A stretch of 64,000 nt of DNA from an uncultured Bacteroidota bacterium (GCA_902626585.1 CACOGA010000003.1:1-64000); one strand, 5' to 3'; positions 8,713 to 18,420 are shown, counted from the first letter of the stretch. Notes: a model not told the origin generated them from the sequence alone. Program-made: numbers and translations.

Positions 8713-9293
8713 TTTTCTATTTTTTTTACTCTATTTTCAAATAACATGTAATTCTCATTACTTTCTGGACAGATTGCAATTGCTTTAGAGTTGAAATTTA
8801 GCCTGTTACCAAACTCGCTAATCCAACCAATTTGTTTAGCAGGGTTACCTACAACTAAAGCATAATCGAGAACATCTTTAGTAACTACTGAACCCGCCCC
8901 GATGAATGCATATTTTCCGATAGAATTACCGCATATAATTGTTGCATTTGCCCCAATTGAAGCTCCTTTTTTTACTAATGTTTCCATGAATTCAGATCTA
9001 CGAATTATTGCACTTCTTGGATTTATAACGTTAGTAAATACCATCGAAGGGCCTAAAAAAACATCGTCCTCACATTTAACTCCAGTATAAACAGATACAT
9101 TATTTTGAATTTTAACATTATTTCCAATAATAACCTTTGGAGAGATAACAACATTTTGACCAATATTACAGTTTTTACCGATTATACTTTCATTCATGAT
9201 ATGAGAAAAGTGCCAAATTTTAGTGTTATCTCCTATAGAACATTCTTTATCGATAACAGCTGTTTCATGAGAAAAGAAATTATTTTTTTTCAT
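8709..9293 (-). CDS. wlbB: WlbB/WbpD-like nucleotide-sugar N-acetyltransferase
   Basis: A 194-residue left-handed beta-helix acetyltransferase using acetyl-CoA. Hexapeptide repeats run from about residue 15 to 150 (IGDNTKIWHFSHIM, IGKNCNIGQNVVI, IGNNVKIQNNVSVY and so on). The signature KIWHFSHI and the loop VFTNVINPRSAI are typical of WlbB/WbpD, which acetylates the 3-amino group of UDP-GlcNAc3NA. It sits directly upstream of its expected partner wlbA with a 4-bp overlap and 10 bp downstream of the UDP-GlcNAc dehydrogenase. Other sugar N-acetyltransferases (PglD or FdtC type) are possible, but the N-terminal motif and the neighbours favour WlbB. Confidence 0.85.
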   Translation of the reverse strand: MKKNNFFSHETAVIDKECSIGDNTKIWHFSHIMNESIIGKNCNIGQNVVISPKVIIGNNVKIQNNVSVYTGVKCEDDVFLGPSMVFTNVINPRSAIIRRSEFMETLVKKGASIGANATIICGNSIGKYAFIGAGSVVTKDVLDYALVVGNPAKQIGWISEFGNRLNFNSKAIAICPESNENYMLFENRVKKIEK

Positions 9294-9303
9294 TTTTCAA
9301 GAT

Positions 9304-10587
9304 TTAAAGTTTTCTGTCAACTATGGATACTGGCAATACATTTTTTACATCATATATTACAGAATTTTCCTTAGTTAAATTTGTCAAGTCTAAATTAATA
9401 AATTGATTATGCGCAACTGTTAAAACTAATGCATCAAACTTATTTTTAGGTAGATGTTTCAATGATATTAAGCCGTATTCATTTAATACTTCAGATGCAT
9501 TTGCCAATGGATCAAAAATAGTTACCTTAACCCCGTAGGCTTTTAGGGATTTAATAACATCAACAACCTTTGTATTTCTTACATCAGGACAATTTTCTTT
9601 AAATGTTATTCCCAAAATTAAAATATTTGATCCTTTGATTTTAATTTCTTTATTAATCATACATTTAATCACTTCAGATGCAACATAATCACCCATTCCA
9701 TCATTTAGACGTCTACCCGCCAAAATAATTTCTGGATTATATCCAATTTCTTGTGCTTTTTGAGCTAAATAATATGGATCTACACCAATGCAATGACCTC
9801 CAACTAATCCAGGTTTAAATGGAAGAAAATTCCATTTTGTACCAGCAGCCGTTAAAACAGCATTAGTATCAATTTCTAATAAATTAAAAATTTTTGCCAA
9901 CTCATTTACAAAAGCAATATTTATGTCCCTTTGTGAATTCTCAATAACTTTGGAAGCTTCTGCAACTTTTATTGTTGGTGCCAAGTGCGTTCCTGCAATT
10001 ATAACAGATTTGTAAAGATTGTCAACTTTAACCCCTATCTCTGGAGTTGAACCTGATGTTACTTTTAATATTTTTTCAACTGTATGCTCTTTATCACCTG
10101 GATTTATTCTCTCGGGAGAGTAGCCTACAAAAAAATCAGTATTAAATTTTAGTCCAGAAAATTTCTCTAAAATTGGAACACAATCTTCTTCAGTGGCACC
10201 AGGATATACAGTCGATTCATAAATAACAATATCATCTTTTTTAATTACAGAACCTACAGATTCACTAGCTTTAATAAGAGGAGTTAAAATGGGTCTATTA
10301 TTTTTGTCAACGGGTGTCGGAACAGTGATTATAAAATAATTACAATCATTAATTTTTTCCAAATCATTTGTACAATATAAACCAGTTTTTTCTGATGGTT
10401 TATTTATCAAAACAGATTTTAAAGTTTCATTTTCTACCTCTAAAGTTGAATCAATTCCAGCCATTAACTCATTAACTCTATCAATATTTATATCAAAGCC
10501 AATAACGGGAAATTTAGTTGCAAATAATCTCGCAAGAGGAAGGCCTACATAACCAAGTCCAATAATTGCAATTTTGATATTTTTCAT
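9304..10587 (-). CDS. wbpA: UDP-N-acetyl-D-glucosamine 6-dehydrogenase (WbpA/WecC/TviB family)
   Basis: A 427-residue NAD-dependent dehydrogenase that oxidises C6 of a UDP-HexNAc to the uronic acid. The N-terminal Rossmann motif is IIGLGYVGLPLARLF. ESTVYPGATEEDC and GYSPERINPGDKEHT are typical of the TviB/WbpA branch, and the active-site Cys lies in GLVGGHCIGVDPYYL. The length fits the three-domain family. It differs clearly from the second, eukaryote-like UDP-glucose dehydrogenase of this locus (15821-17215). It should feed the WlbA/WlbB route downstream. Acting on UDP-ManNAc (WecC) is an alternative that sequence alone does not exclude. Confidence 0.86.
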   Translation of the reverse strand: MKNIKIAIIGLGYVGLPLARLFATKFPVIGFDINIDRVNELMAGIDSTLEVENETLKSVLINKPSEKTGLYCTNDLEKINDCNYFIITVPTPVDKNNRPILTPLIKASESVGSVIKKDDIVIYESTVYPGATEEDCVPILEKFSGLKFNTDFFVGYSPERINPGDKEHTVEKILKVTSGSTPEIGVKVDNLYKSVIIAGTHLAPTIKVAEASKVIENSQRDINIAFVNELAKIFNLLEIDTNAVLTAAGTKWNFLPFKPGLVGGHCIGVDPYYLAQKAQEIGYNPEIILAGRRLNDGMGDYVASEVIKCMINKEIKIKGSNILILGITFKENCPDVRNTKVVDVIKSLKAYGVKVTIFDPLANASEVLNEYGLISLKHLPKNKFDALVLTVAHNQFINLDLTNLTKENSVIYDVKNVLPVSIVDRKL

Positions 10588-10590
10588 ATA

Positions 10591-11625
10591 CTAGTTTTTG
10601 TATTTATAATAATCTTTAAACCAATCAATAAAAGAACTAATTCCTTGCTCAATATTTGTTGAAGGATTGTAATTATAATCTTCATTCAATTTATTAGTGT
10701 CAGAAAAAGTTTTGTAAACGTCTCCTAATTGCATTGGTTGTAAATTCTTTTTTGAAGTAATTCCTAAATATTTTTCTATGGTTTCGATAAAATCTAATAA
10801 CTTGACTGGGCTACCATTACCAATATTATAAATTTTATAGATATTTTTATTTTTTGAATTTTCCAATAATGTTCTTTCAACTCCTAAAACGATGTCATCT
10901 ATATACGTAAAATCACGTGATAGTAAACCATTATTAAAAACATTTATTGGTCTATTATTTAGAATTGCTTCAGTAAAAAGAAATAAAGCCATATCTGGCC
11001 TACCCCATGGACCATATACAGTGAAAAATCTTAGTCCTATAGTTTCTAAATTATATAGGTGGCTGTAGGTGTGAGCCATTAATTCGTTTGACTTCTTGCT
11101 AGCGGCATACAGACTAACAGGCTTGTCAATTTGTAAAGTCTCCTTGAATGGTATTTCCTCAGACATTCCATAGACACTCGAGCTACTTGCATACACTAAT
11201 CTTTTGACTTTATTATGTCTACAACATTCAAGAATATTTAAAAAACCAATGATATTTGAGTCAATATAGGCTTTTGGATTAGAAATGGAATAACGAACTC
11301 CAGCTTGAGCTGCCAAATTACAAACAATATCAAAGTTAAACCTTTTAAATATTTTTTTTAGCTCAACTTCATTCTCTAGATTAGTTCTTATAAAATATAA
11401 ATTCTCAGTAAAGATTGAACTTTTGCATAATTTATTAAAATTAGTAACTTCATCTTTTAAAAATCCTAACTCACTGAGTCTGTCAAATTTTAGATTTATC
11501 CCGTAATAATCATTTATATTATCAAGACCAACAACCACATGACCCTGGTTAATTAGTTTTTTGGTCAAATGGAATCCAATAAAACCTGCAGTTCCTGTTA
11601 CTAAAATTATTTTTTTAGTCATCAC
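10591..11625 (-). CDS. NAD-dependent epimerase, UDP-glucuronate 4-epimerase-like
   Basis: A 344-residue extended SDR. The N-terminal GTAGFIGFHLTKKLI binds NAD, DNINDYYGINLKFDRL is the segment characteristic of bacterial UDP-glucuronate 4-epimerases (LpsL/Cap1J type), and YAASKKSNE gives the catalytic Tyr-x-x-x-Lys. GLRFFTVYGPWGRPDMA also matches this subgroup. The product would be UDP-GalA from the UDP-GlcA made by the ugd-like gene at 15821. WbpP-type epimerases act on the N-acetylated uronic acids and are a close alternative, given the WbpA-like gene 3 bp downstream. It overlaps rfbB by 11 bp. Confidence 0.84.
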   Translation of the reverse strand: MMTKKIILVTGTAGFIGFHLTKKLINQGHVVVGLDNINDYYGINLKFDRLSELGFLKDEVTNFNKLCKSSIFTENLYFIRTNLENEVELKKIFKRFNFDIVCNLAAQAGVRYSISNPKAYIDSNIIGFLNILECCRHNKVKRLVYASSSSVYGMSEEIPFKETLQIDKPVSLYAASKKSNELMAHTYSHLYNLETIGLRFFTVYGPWGRPDMALFLFTEAILNNRPINVFNNGLLSRDFTYIDDIVLGVERTLLENSKNKNIYKIYNIGNGSPVKLLDFIETIEKYLGITSKKNLQPMQLGDVYKTFSDTNKLNEDYNYNPSTNIEQGISSFIDWFKDYYKYKN

Positions 11626-12619
11626 AATACATTTTAATTATTTTTCTTATTTCGGAATCAAAATTTTTTTTTGATTTCCATTTGAATAATTTTTCCAATT
11701 TCGAAGTATCTATACTGTATCTGAAATCATGTCCAAATCTGTCTTCAACAAAATCTATTTTGACCGTTTTTGAGTAAAAATTATTCAATATGGAATTTAT
11801 TCTATTAATTAGTTCTAAATTACTTAATTCGTTTTTTGCTCCAATATTATAAATATGACCTTCATCGGAGTTGTTAAAGATAATATCAATGGCCTCGCAA
11901 TGATCAATCACATGAATCCAATCTCTGACGTTCAAACCATTACCATAAATCGGAATTGGAATATTTTCTTTAAAGTTTTTTATAACTTTTGGAATTAATT
12001 TTTCTTGGTTTTGATTTGGGCCATAATTATTTGAGCATATTGAAATTGTTGTATTTAGCCCATAGGTTTTATTAAAACTCCTAACCATTAAATCAGCACT
12101 AGCCTTTGATGCAGCATAAGGAGAGTTAGGCTTATAACAACTTTTTTCTGAAAAAGTTCCACTTTTAATACTTCCATAAACTTCATCTGTTGATATTTGA
12201 TGAAATCTGCTGTTTTTGTACTCGTCTTTGTATTTGAAAGGCTTAGTCATCCAAAATTTAAAAGCGATATTTATTAAATTAAATACACCAATAATATTTG
12301 ATTTAATAAAAGGATTAGGGTTATTTATTGAATTATCAACATGGGTCTCAGCTGCAAAATTTATAACCCCGTCAATTTTATATTCTCTAAATACCTGAGA
12401 CATATGTTTTTCATCACATATGTCACCTTTGATAAAAAAATAATTTGGATTGTTTGAAAAATCTTTAGTGTTATCTAAATTTCCAGCATATGTGAGGCAA
12501 TCAATATTAACAACTTTTGTATCGTTGTATTTATCCAAAAAATATTTGATGAAATTTGATCCAATAAATCCCGCTCCACCTGTAACAAGTAAATTTTTTG
12601 ATCTAAAATTCATAAACAA
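11615..12619 (-). CDS. rfbB: dTDP-glucose 4,6-dehydratase
   Basis: A 334-residue extended SDR catalysing the second step of dTDP-L-rhamnose synthesis. Motifs are [18 protein letters not shown] (NAD site), NIDCLTYAGNLDN (RmlB-specific), STDEVYGSI with the catalytic Asp-Glu pair, and YAASKASAD with the Tyr-x-x-x-Lys. The start at 12619 (MFMNF) overlaps rfbD by 10 bp. A second ATG two codons in (12613) is equally possible. It is slightly shorter than the usual 350-360 residues but keeps all catalytic parts. rfbA, rfbC and rfbD lie directly upstream, so the locus has a complete dTDP-rhamnose set. Confidence 0.93.
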   Translation of the reverse strand: MFMNFRSKNLLVTGGAGFIGSNFIKYFLDKYNDTKVVNIDCLTYAGNLDNTKDFSNNPNYFFIKGDICDEKHMSQVFREYKIDGVINFAAETHVDNSINNPNPFIKSNIIGVFNLINIAFKFWMTKPFKYKDEYKNSRFHQISTDEVYGSIKSGTFSEKSCYKPNSPYAASKASADLMVRSFNKTYGLNTTISICSNNYGPNQNQEKLIPKVIKNFKENIPIPIYGNGLNVRDWIHVIDHCEAIDIIFNNSDEGHIYNIGAKNELSNLELINRINSILNNFYSKTVKIDFVEDRFGHDFRYSIDTSKLEKLFKWKSKKNFDSEIRKIIKMYCDD

Positions 12620-13479
12620 TTTTGATAATTTTCAAGATAAATTTTAAGACTTTCGAGCCAATTATTATTACTAATACTGAATCTATGACATAATTTGTTT
12701 GAATCTAAAGCTGAAAATTTTGGTCTGACAACATTTCCGTCAGATTTAAAATTATATTCAACTTTTGATGAACCATTTAAAAGCTCATTTATTTTACAAG
12801 CTATTTCAAATCTAGTACATATACCACTATTTGAAAAATGATATATTTCAGGTTCTTTATTTTTTATTTTTGGCATAATTTCAAGTATAACATTTGCTAA
12901 ATCACTTGCATTGGTAAGTGAGCCAGTTTCTTCCGTAGTTATTTCTATATTCTTATTTTTTTTTACTTTATCAATAATTTGATTTATAAAATTATAATTA
13001 TACTCTGAGTATAGCCATGAGGTTCTTATTATAATAGAATTTTTTGGTTTGTATTTTAAAAAAATATTTTCACCTTCAGCTTTTGTAATTCCATAATAAT
13101 TTATTGCATTTTTTTTGTCAGATTCTACATATGGAAAAAATTTTTTTCCGTCAAAAACATAGTCAGTTGAAATATGAATGAGTTGAATTTCATTCCTGTA
13201 ACAATATTTGGCTAAAAAACCAACAGCTTCGTGATTAATTAGCTTAGATTTTTTTTTTTCTGTCTCAGCCTTATTAACATTAGTGTATGCAGCACAATTA
13301 ATTATTGTATCAAATTTAAATTTATCTAAACATTTTTTTAGGTCTAAAGAATTTGAAATATCGAGTTTATCTTTTGGCATGAAAAAAAAATTATAATTAT
13401 AATTACTTGAATTCTTTTTTATTGATCTGCCTAACTGACCATTAGCACCAGTTATTAATATATTTCTTTCTTTTACCAA
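12610..13479 (-). CDS. rfbD: dTDP-4-dehydrorhamnose reductase
   Basis: A 289-residue SDR reducing dTDP-4-dehydro-L-rhamnose to dTDP-L-rhamnose, the last step of the pathway. ITGANGQLGRSIKKN is the NADPH site, NCAAYTNVNKAETE is the RmlD-specific loop, STDYVFDGK holds a conserved Thr-Asp, and YGITKAEGE the catalytic Tyr-x-x-x-Lys. The length is normal. It overlaps rfbC upstream by 7 bp and rfbB downstream by 10 bp, so the rfb genes are read as one coupled unit in the order A-C-D-B. A and T tracts are frequent in the gene, as in the rest of the locus. Confidence 0.92.
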   Translation of the reverse strand: MVKERNILITGANGQLGRSIKKNSSNYNYNFFFMPKDKLDISNSLDLKKCLDKFKFDTIINCAAYTNVNKAETEKKKSKLINHEAVGFLAKYCYRNEIQLIHISTDYVFDGKKFFPYVESDKKNAINYYGITKAEGENIFLKYKPKNSIIIRTSWLYSEYNYNFINQIIDKVKKNKNIEITTEETGSLTNASDLANVILEIMPKIKNKEPEIYHFSNSGICTRFEIACKINELLNGSSKVEYNFKSDGNVVRPKFSALDSNKLCHRFSISNNNWLESLKIYLENYQNCL

Positions 13480-14009
13480 CTAAAGCTTTTTTGATTTCTG
13501 TCTTTTTTTGAGAGAATCATTTTATTTTTATCTAATCCCCAATCTATATTTAGATATTCATCAGCGAATGAAATCCCATCTTCCATATTTTTATTGTAAT
13601 AGTTATCAACTTTGTAATTAATAATAGCATTTTCGCTTAATGTTAAGTATCCATGGGCAAATCCAGCAGGAATAAATAATGATTCATTTTTTTCAGCTGA
13701 AAGAACTTTTGAAAAGTATTGACCATAAGTTTTTGAATTTTTACGTATGTCAACAACAACATCAAAAATTTTTCCTGCACTAACTGAAATTAATTTTGAT
13801 TGTGAAAAAGGATTTTTTTGAAAATGGAGTCCCCTCAAGACATTTTTAAATGAATTAACACTATTTTCTTGACAAAAATCAAGATTATATCCTAAAATCC
13901 TTTCCAAATCATTTTTTTTAAAAATTTCTTTGAAAGAACCTCTTTCATCAGAAAATATTTCATGTTGAATAATAATTAATTGGTCAAAATTAGTTTTAAT
14001 TAGCTTCAT
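13473..14009 (-). CDS. rfbC: dTDP-4-dehydrorhamnose 3,5-epimerase
   Basis: A 178-residue cupin-fold epimerase acting on dTDP-4-keto-6-deoxyglucose. The segments HEIFSDERGSFKEIF, QENSVNSFKNVLRGLHFQ and VVDIRKNSKTYGQ are family signatures, and the His in RGLHFQ is the catalytic base. IPAGFAHGYLTLSE follows in the expected place with the conserved His. The length is normal for RmlC. It overlaps rfbA by 4 bp (ATGA) and rfbD by 7 bp. No alternative function is likely. Confidence 0.93.
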   Translation of the reverse strand: MKLIKTNFDQLIIIQHEIFSDERGSFKEIFKKNDLERILGYNLDFCQENSVNSFKNVLRGLHFQKNPFSQSKLISVSAGKIFDVVVDIRKNSKTYGQYFSKVLSAEKNESLFIPAGFAHGYLTLSENAIINYKVDNYYNKNMEDGISFADEYLNIDWGLDKNKMILSKKDRNQKSFSW

Positions 14010-14884
14010 CTGATTAAATCTAATATATACTTTCCGTAATCGCTACTTTTCATAGAGTTACCAATAGCAACTAATTGATCCTTGTTAATATAGCCCATTC
14101 TATATGCTATTTCTTCAATACATGAAGCTTTTTTTTTGGTTTTTCTTTCGTAATCTTCGAAAAATTTAGAAGCTTTAATTAAGGAGCTGTAAGTTCCCGT
14201 ATCAATCCAAGAAGTACTATCATTTAAAAGCTTTAACTTTAATTTTCTTTTGTTAAGGTAAAAGTTGTTTATGTCGGTAATTTCTTTTTCTCCCCTAAGA
14301 CTTGGTTTTAGTGCTTTCGCTAATTTAATAACATCATTTGTGTAAAAATATAATCCAGAGACAATTATATTACTACTTGGTTTTTCTGGTTTCTCAATAA
14401 TACTAATGATCTCACCAGAATCGTTAAAATTAATTACTCCAAAATTTTCAGGTTTATCGGTTTTAATACCAAAAATTGTCGAAAAGCCCTGATTTAAATT
14501 TTCTTTAGCTTTTTCTATTTGAGCATAGAGCTCTTTCCCATAAAAAATATTATCACCAAGAATTAAACACACATCATCATTTCCAATAAAGTCTTTTCCA
14601 ATCAAGAAAGACTCAGCTATTCCATTAGGAAAGTCTTGAATAGCATAGGAAATTTTAATACCCAATTTTTTACCGTTTCCTAATAACTTTATATATCTAT
14701 GAGAATCCTCATTTGTTGTAATTATCAAAATATTTTTAATTCCGGAATTCATAAAAACTGAGAGTGGGTAATATATCATAGGCTTATCATAAACAGGCAA
14801 TAACTGCTTTGATATCCCTAATGTCAGAGGATATAATCTAGAGCCTAAACCACCAGCTAATATTATTCCCTTAAGTTGTTTCAT
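14006..14884 (-). CDS. rfbA: Glucose-1-phosphate thymidylyltransferase
   Basis: A 292-residue nucleotidyltransferase that makes dTDP-glucose from glucose-1-phosphate and dTTP, the entry step to dTDP-rhamnose. [16 protein letters not shown] is the nucleotide-binding signature, [17 protein letters not shown] is RmlA-specific, and [10 protein letters not shown] holds the metal-binding Asp. The EKP motif (IEKPEKPSS) and SWIDTGTY follow as expected. The length is normal, and the gene ends in the 4-bp overlap with rfbC. It overlaps the UDP-xylose synthase gene by 14 bp. Confidence 0.94.
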   Translation of the reverse strand: MKQLKGIILAGGLGSRLYPLTLGISKQLLPVYDKPMIYYPLSVFMNSGIKNILIITTNEDSHRYIKLLGNGKKLGIKISYAIQDFPNGIAESFLIGKDFIGNDDVCLILGDNIFYGKELYAQIEKAKENLNQGFSTIFGIKTDKPENFGVINFNDSGEIISIIEKPEKPSSNIIVSGLYFYTNDVIKLAKALKPSLRGEKEITDINNFYLNKRKLKLKLLNDSTSWIDTGTYSSLIKASKFFEDYERKTKKKASCIEEIAYRMGYINKDQLVAIGNSMKSSDYGKYILDLIR

Positions 14885-15821
14885 TTAATCTTCTAAAATA
14901 CCCAATAGTCTTTTTTAAACCATCTTCTAAATCAACGATTGGTTTCCACATTAATTGTTTTTTTGCCAGTGTAATATCTGGATTTCTTCTTAGCGGGTCA
15001 TCCTCAGGTAATTTATAATAATTTATTTTTGAATTTGACTCTGTCAATTTTAAAATTATTGAAGCTAATTCATTCATTGAAACTTCGTTAGGATTTCCTA
15101 TATTGATGGGCCCGATTAATTCTCTATTTGAATTCATCATTTTAATCATGGCTTTTATCAAGTCATCAACATATTGAAAACTTCTAGTTTGATTTCCATC
15201 TCCATTAATGGTTATATTTTTTTCAGAGATTGCCTGATTTATAAAATTTGATATAACTCTACCATCATCTACAGCCATATTTGGACCGTATGTATTAAAG
15301 ATTCTTATAATTTTGATTTTTAATTGGTGTTCCCTATAATAATCCATAAATAATGTTTCTGAACATCTTTTTCCCTCATCATAACAAGATCTAGGACCAA
15401 TAGTATTTACATTGCCATTGTAATTTTCAATTTGCGGGTGAATCTCGGGATCACCGTAAATTTCACTAGTACTTGCTTGTAATATTTTAGCGTTATGTTT
15501 TTTTGCCAATCCAAGCATATTAATCACACCTGCAGTACAAGTTTTTATGGTCTTTATCGGATTTCTTTTGTAATGAATCGGTGAAGCTGGACATGCCAAG
15601 TTATAAATTTCGTCAATATGCTCTGTATAAAATGGTTTAATTATATCATGAAACACAAACTCAAAATTTGGATTACTTTTAAAATCTATTATATTTTCAG
15701 GTGAACCTGTAAATAAATTGTCTAGGCAAATAACTTTATTATCTAAATTTAACAAAGCTCTGCATAAGTGTGAACCAATAAATCCGGCGCCACCGGTGAC
15801 TAAAATGGTTTTTTTACTCAC
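14871..15821 (-). CDS. uxs: UDP-glucuronate decarboxylase (UDP-xylose synthase)
   Basis: A 316-residue extended SDR that oxidises and decarboxylates UDP-GlcA to UDP-xylose. [17 protein letters not shown] is the NAD site. [11 protein letters not shown] and the block [19 protein letters not shown] are characteristic of UXS, and [13 protein letters not shown] contains the catalytic Tyr-x-x-x-Lys with the UXS-specific YDEGKR. It lies directly downstream of the UDP-glucose dehydrogenase gene, which supplies UDP-GlcA, and shares 1 bp with it. This pair implies xylose in the polysaccharide. UXS proteins are well separated from 4-epimerases by the motif above, so confidence is high. Confidence 0.92.
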   Translation of the reverse strand: MSKKTILVTGGAGFIGSHLCRALLNLDNKVICLDNLFTGSPENIIDFKSNPNFEFVFHDIIKPFYTEHIDEIYNLACPASPIHYKRNPIKTIKTCTAGVINMLGLAKKHNAKILQASTSEIYGDPEIHPQIENYNGNVNTIGPRSCYDEGKRCSETLFMDYYREHQLKIKIIRIFNTYGPNMAVDDGRVISNFINQAISEKNITINGDGNQTRSFQYVDDLIKAMIKMMNSNRELIGPINIGNPNEVSMNELASIILKLTESNSKINYYKLPEDDPLRRNPDITLAKKQLMWKPIVDLEDGLKKTIGYFRRLNETT

Positions 15822-17215
15822 TATGATTTACCTATTCCTTTGTATATAAAACCAATTTTTTCAACTTGTTTCTTTTCAAGAATATTTCTTCCGTCAAAAA
15901 TAAATGCAGGTTTATTCATATTATTATAAATTCTATTCCAATCAATTGTTTTAAATTCATCCCACTCAGTTAATATTGCAATTGCATGTGCATTTTCACA
16001 CGCATCATACGCGTTTTGAGATACCTTTAAAAGTGTTTTATTTTCATTTTCAGTTCTGCTAGCTAACAAATTTAAGTCTCTATATATTTTGTCTGAGGAT
16101 ACTTTAGGGTCATATATGTCAATATTTGCCATTTCATCTAATAATAAATCGGCAACATAAATCGAAGCAGATTCTCTAGTATCATTGGTATTCTTTTTAA
16201 ACGCCCAACCCAAAAATGCTATTTTTTTTCCAGAGACAGTATTGTAAAGGCTTGTCAAAATTCTTTTGGCAAATCTTTTTCTTTGATGGTTGTTTATGAT
16301 AATTACTTGATTCCAGTAATCAGCAACTTTTTTTAAGCCAATGGATCTTGCTATATATACTAAATTCAAAATGTCTTTTTGAAAGCAGCTTCCTCCAAAA
16401 CCAACTGAGGTTTGTAAAAATTTATTACCAATTCTTGAATCCATTCCTATGGCTTTTGCTACTTCTTCAACATCAGCACCTGTTTTTTCACATAGCTCTG
16501 ATATCGAATTTATAGAAGATATTCTCTGGGCAAGGAATGCATTTGCTACAAGCTTTGACAACTCAGATGACCATAAATTTGTTGTTAAAATATTATCTTT
16601 TGGAACCCATGATAAATATATATCAACTAAAGCTTTAATCGCTTTTTTCCCACTACTACTTTCATTTCCACCGATTAACACTCGGTCAGGTACCTCCAAA
16701 TCTCTCATTGCAGTTCCCTCTGCTAAAAACTCAGGATTTGATAAAATTTCAAATCTGACCCCTGAACCAGTTTCATCTAAAATATTTTTAATCGCTGCAG
16801 CTGTTTTCACAGGTAAAGTGGATTTTTCAACAACTATTTTATCAGTTTTAGCAACTTTCGCTATTTTTCTAGCTGATAATTCTACATATTTTAAATCAGC
16901 TGCCATCCCCTTCCCATCTCCATAAGTTTTTGTTGGAGTATTCACTGAAATAAAAATCATTTCTGATTTATCTATGTGTTTATCAATATCCGTTGAAAAA
17001 AATAAATTTTTGCCTCTTGTTTCAGAAATAACTTTATCTAATCCTGGTTCATAAATAGGTAACTTACTCAAATCCGAAGAGTTCCACTGATTGATTCTTT
17101 CTTTATTAATATCTACAACATTAACAACTAAATTTGGGTTTTTTTGTGCAATTATTGCCATCGTAGGCCCACCAACATAACCTGCACCTATACAACAAAT
17201 ATTTTTTACTATCAT
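15821..17215 (-). CDS. ugd: UDP-glucose 6-dehydrogenase, eukaryote-like type
   Basis: A 464-residue dehydrogenase converting UDP-glucose to UDP-glucuronate. [17 protein letters not shown] is the N-terminal NAD site in the GGPTMA form of animal and plant UGDH rather than the GLxxA form of many bacterial enzymes. [11 protein letters not shown] and [16 protein letters not shown] follow. The catalytic Cys is in [14 protein letters not shown]. The length is also that of the eukaryote-like type. It supplies UDP-GlcA to the UXS downstream and to the 4-epimerase at 10591. It overlaps the aminotransferase upstream by 4 bp. Confidence 0.93.
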   Translation of the reverse strand: MIVKNICCIGAGYVGGPTMAIIAQKNPNLVVNVVDINKERINQWNSSDLSKLPIYEPGLDKVISETRGKNLFFSTDIDKHIDKSEMIFISVNTPTKTYGDGKGMAADLKYVELSARKIAKVAKTDKIVVEKSTLPVKTAAAIKNILDETGSGVRFEILSNPEFLAEGTAMRDLEVPDRVLIGGNESSSGKKAIKALVDIYLSWVPKDNILTTNLWSSELSKLVANAFLAQRISSINSISELCEKTGADVEEVAKAIGMDSRIGNKFLQTSVGFGGSCFQKDILNLVYIARSIGLKKVADYWNQVIIINNHQRKRFAKRILTSLYNTVSGKKIAFLGWAFKKNTNDTRESASIYVADLLLDEMANIDIYDPKVSSDKIYRDLNLLASRTENENKTLLKVSQNAYDACENAHAIAILTEWDEFKTIDWNRIYNNMNKPAFIFDGRNILEKKQVEKIGFIYKGIGKS

Positions 17216-18345
17216 TTATAAAAATTTAAGATTTTTTCTATAATATAATCCTGATTTGAATTTTCAATTTCAGAATGAATTGGTAGTGATATGACGCTTT
17301 TTGCTAAATTCTCAGTATTTGGGAGATAAAAATCATCTGAAACATACTTCTTGAATGCTAGCTGCTTATACAAAGGAATAGGGTAATAAATCATAGATGG
17401 AATACCATTTTCTGATAAATACTCTTTCAATTGATCCCTTTTATTATTTAATATTTTCAAAGTATACTGATGGTAAACATGAGTTGAATTTTTAATGACT
17501 TTTGGTGTTTGTAAATACTCAATATTTTTAAAAGCCATATTATAATTTTTAGCCATTTCTTCTCTATTAGAATTATATTCAGATAAATATTTTAGCTTAA
17601 TATTTAAAATTTCAGCCTGAATTGAATCTAATCTTGAATTACATCCGATTATTTTGTGATGATACCTCTTATTTTGGCCATGGTTAGCTGCTAAAAAAAT
17701 TTTTTCTGCTAATTTTTCATTATTTGTAAATATTGCACCTCCGTCACCATAGGCTCCCAAATTTTTTGATGGATAAAAAGACGTCGTACCAATATCGCCT
17801 ATAGTTCCTGTTGAAATGGTTTTACCGTTATTAAAAGTATATTTACACCCAATTGCTTGTGCATTATCCTCAATAATTTTTAAATCATATTTTTTTCCCA
17901 AATTTTTTATTGGCTCCATATCACAAGATTGTCCATACAAATGTACAGGAACAATTGCTTTAGTTTTTTTTGTTATTAATGGCTCTATTAAATCAGCCGT
18001 TATATTAAAAGTATCTGAATCAACATCACACATAACAGGAATTAATCCAAGAATTGCAGCAGCTTCAGCTGTTGCAACATATGTCCACGCTGGGCAAATA
18101 ACTTCATCACCAGGCTGCAACTCAAGGGCCATAAATGCAATCTGTAATGCATCAGTTCCATTCGCACAAGGAATAACATAATTAACATCAAGAAATTTTG
18201 AAAGGTTTTGAGAAAACTCTTTAACAATTGGCCCATTAATTAGCTTTCCAGAATTAATTGTGTTAATTATATTTTTATCAATTTGATCTTTGATCTTACT
18301 ATATTGACCCATCAGGTCAACCATTTGTACATTTATTTTATTCAT
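17212..18345 (-). CDS. DegT/DnrJ/EryC1 aminotransferase, WbpE/WlbC-like
   Basis: A 377-residue PLP-dependent sugar aminotransferase and the first biosynthetic gene of the operon. The N-terminus [53 protein letters not shown] and EDNAQAIG are family blocks. The Schiff-base Lys is in [15 protein letters not shown]. The N-terminal form and the TDALQIA block resemble WbpE/WlbC, which aminate the 3-keto group made by WlbA. This fits the WlbA and WlbB homologues further down, although nine genes separate them. QdtB or FdtB-like amination of dTDP sugars is an alternative. A possible leader with two short hairpins precedes the gene. Confidence 0.88.
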   Translation of the reverse strand: MNKINVQMVDLMGQYSKIKDQIDKNIINTINSGKLINGPIVKEFSQNLSKFLDVNYVIPCANGTDALQIAFMALELQPGDEVICPAWTYVATAEAAAILGLIPVMCDVDSDTFNITADLIEPLITKKTKAIVPVHLYGQSCDMEPIKNLGKKYDLKIIEDNAQAIGCKYTFNNGKTISTGTIGDIGTTSFYPSKNLGAYGDGGAIFTNNEKLAEKIFLAANHGQNKRYHHKIIGCNSRLDSIQAEILNIKLKYLSEYNSNREEMAKNYNMAFKNIEYLQTPKVIKNSTHVYHQYTLKILNNKRDQLKEYLSENGIPSMIYYPIPLYKQLAFKKYVSDDFYLPNTENLAKSVISLPIHSEIENSNQDYIIEKILNFYK

Positions 18346-18359
18346 TTAATATTTTTTAC

Positions 18360-18392
18360 GGCTTCGCCAATGTCAGTCACAATTATGACTAA
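18360..18392 (-). promoter_or_regulatory. Leader with two short hairpins between UpxY gene and first sugar gene
   Basis: The 75-bp gap between the UpxY-like gene and the aminotransferase holds two inverted repeats. One is a 7-bp stem with one G-T pair, centred on AGTCA/TGACT (18375-18390). The other is GGCGAAGCC on the minus strand (18360-18368), whose core GCGAAGC is known to form a very stable DNA mini-hairpin. A TATTTTTG box (18393-18400, minus strand) precedes them but has no clear TTTG partner. RfaH-type antiterminators load at a hairpin in the non-template strand (the ops element), so a recruitment site for the UpxY protein is a reasonable but untested reading. Confidence 0.4.
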
Positions 18393-18420
18393 CAAAAATA
18401 ATACATATATTTATTGTCTG

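Noticed and set aside
16449-16925. 158-codon plus-strand frame inside ugd
   Set aside because: It is antisense to a highly conserved dehydrogenase, so codon constraint explains the open frame.
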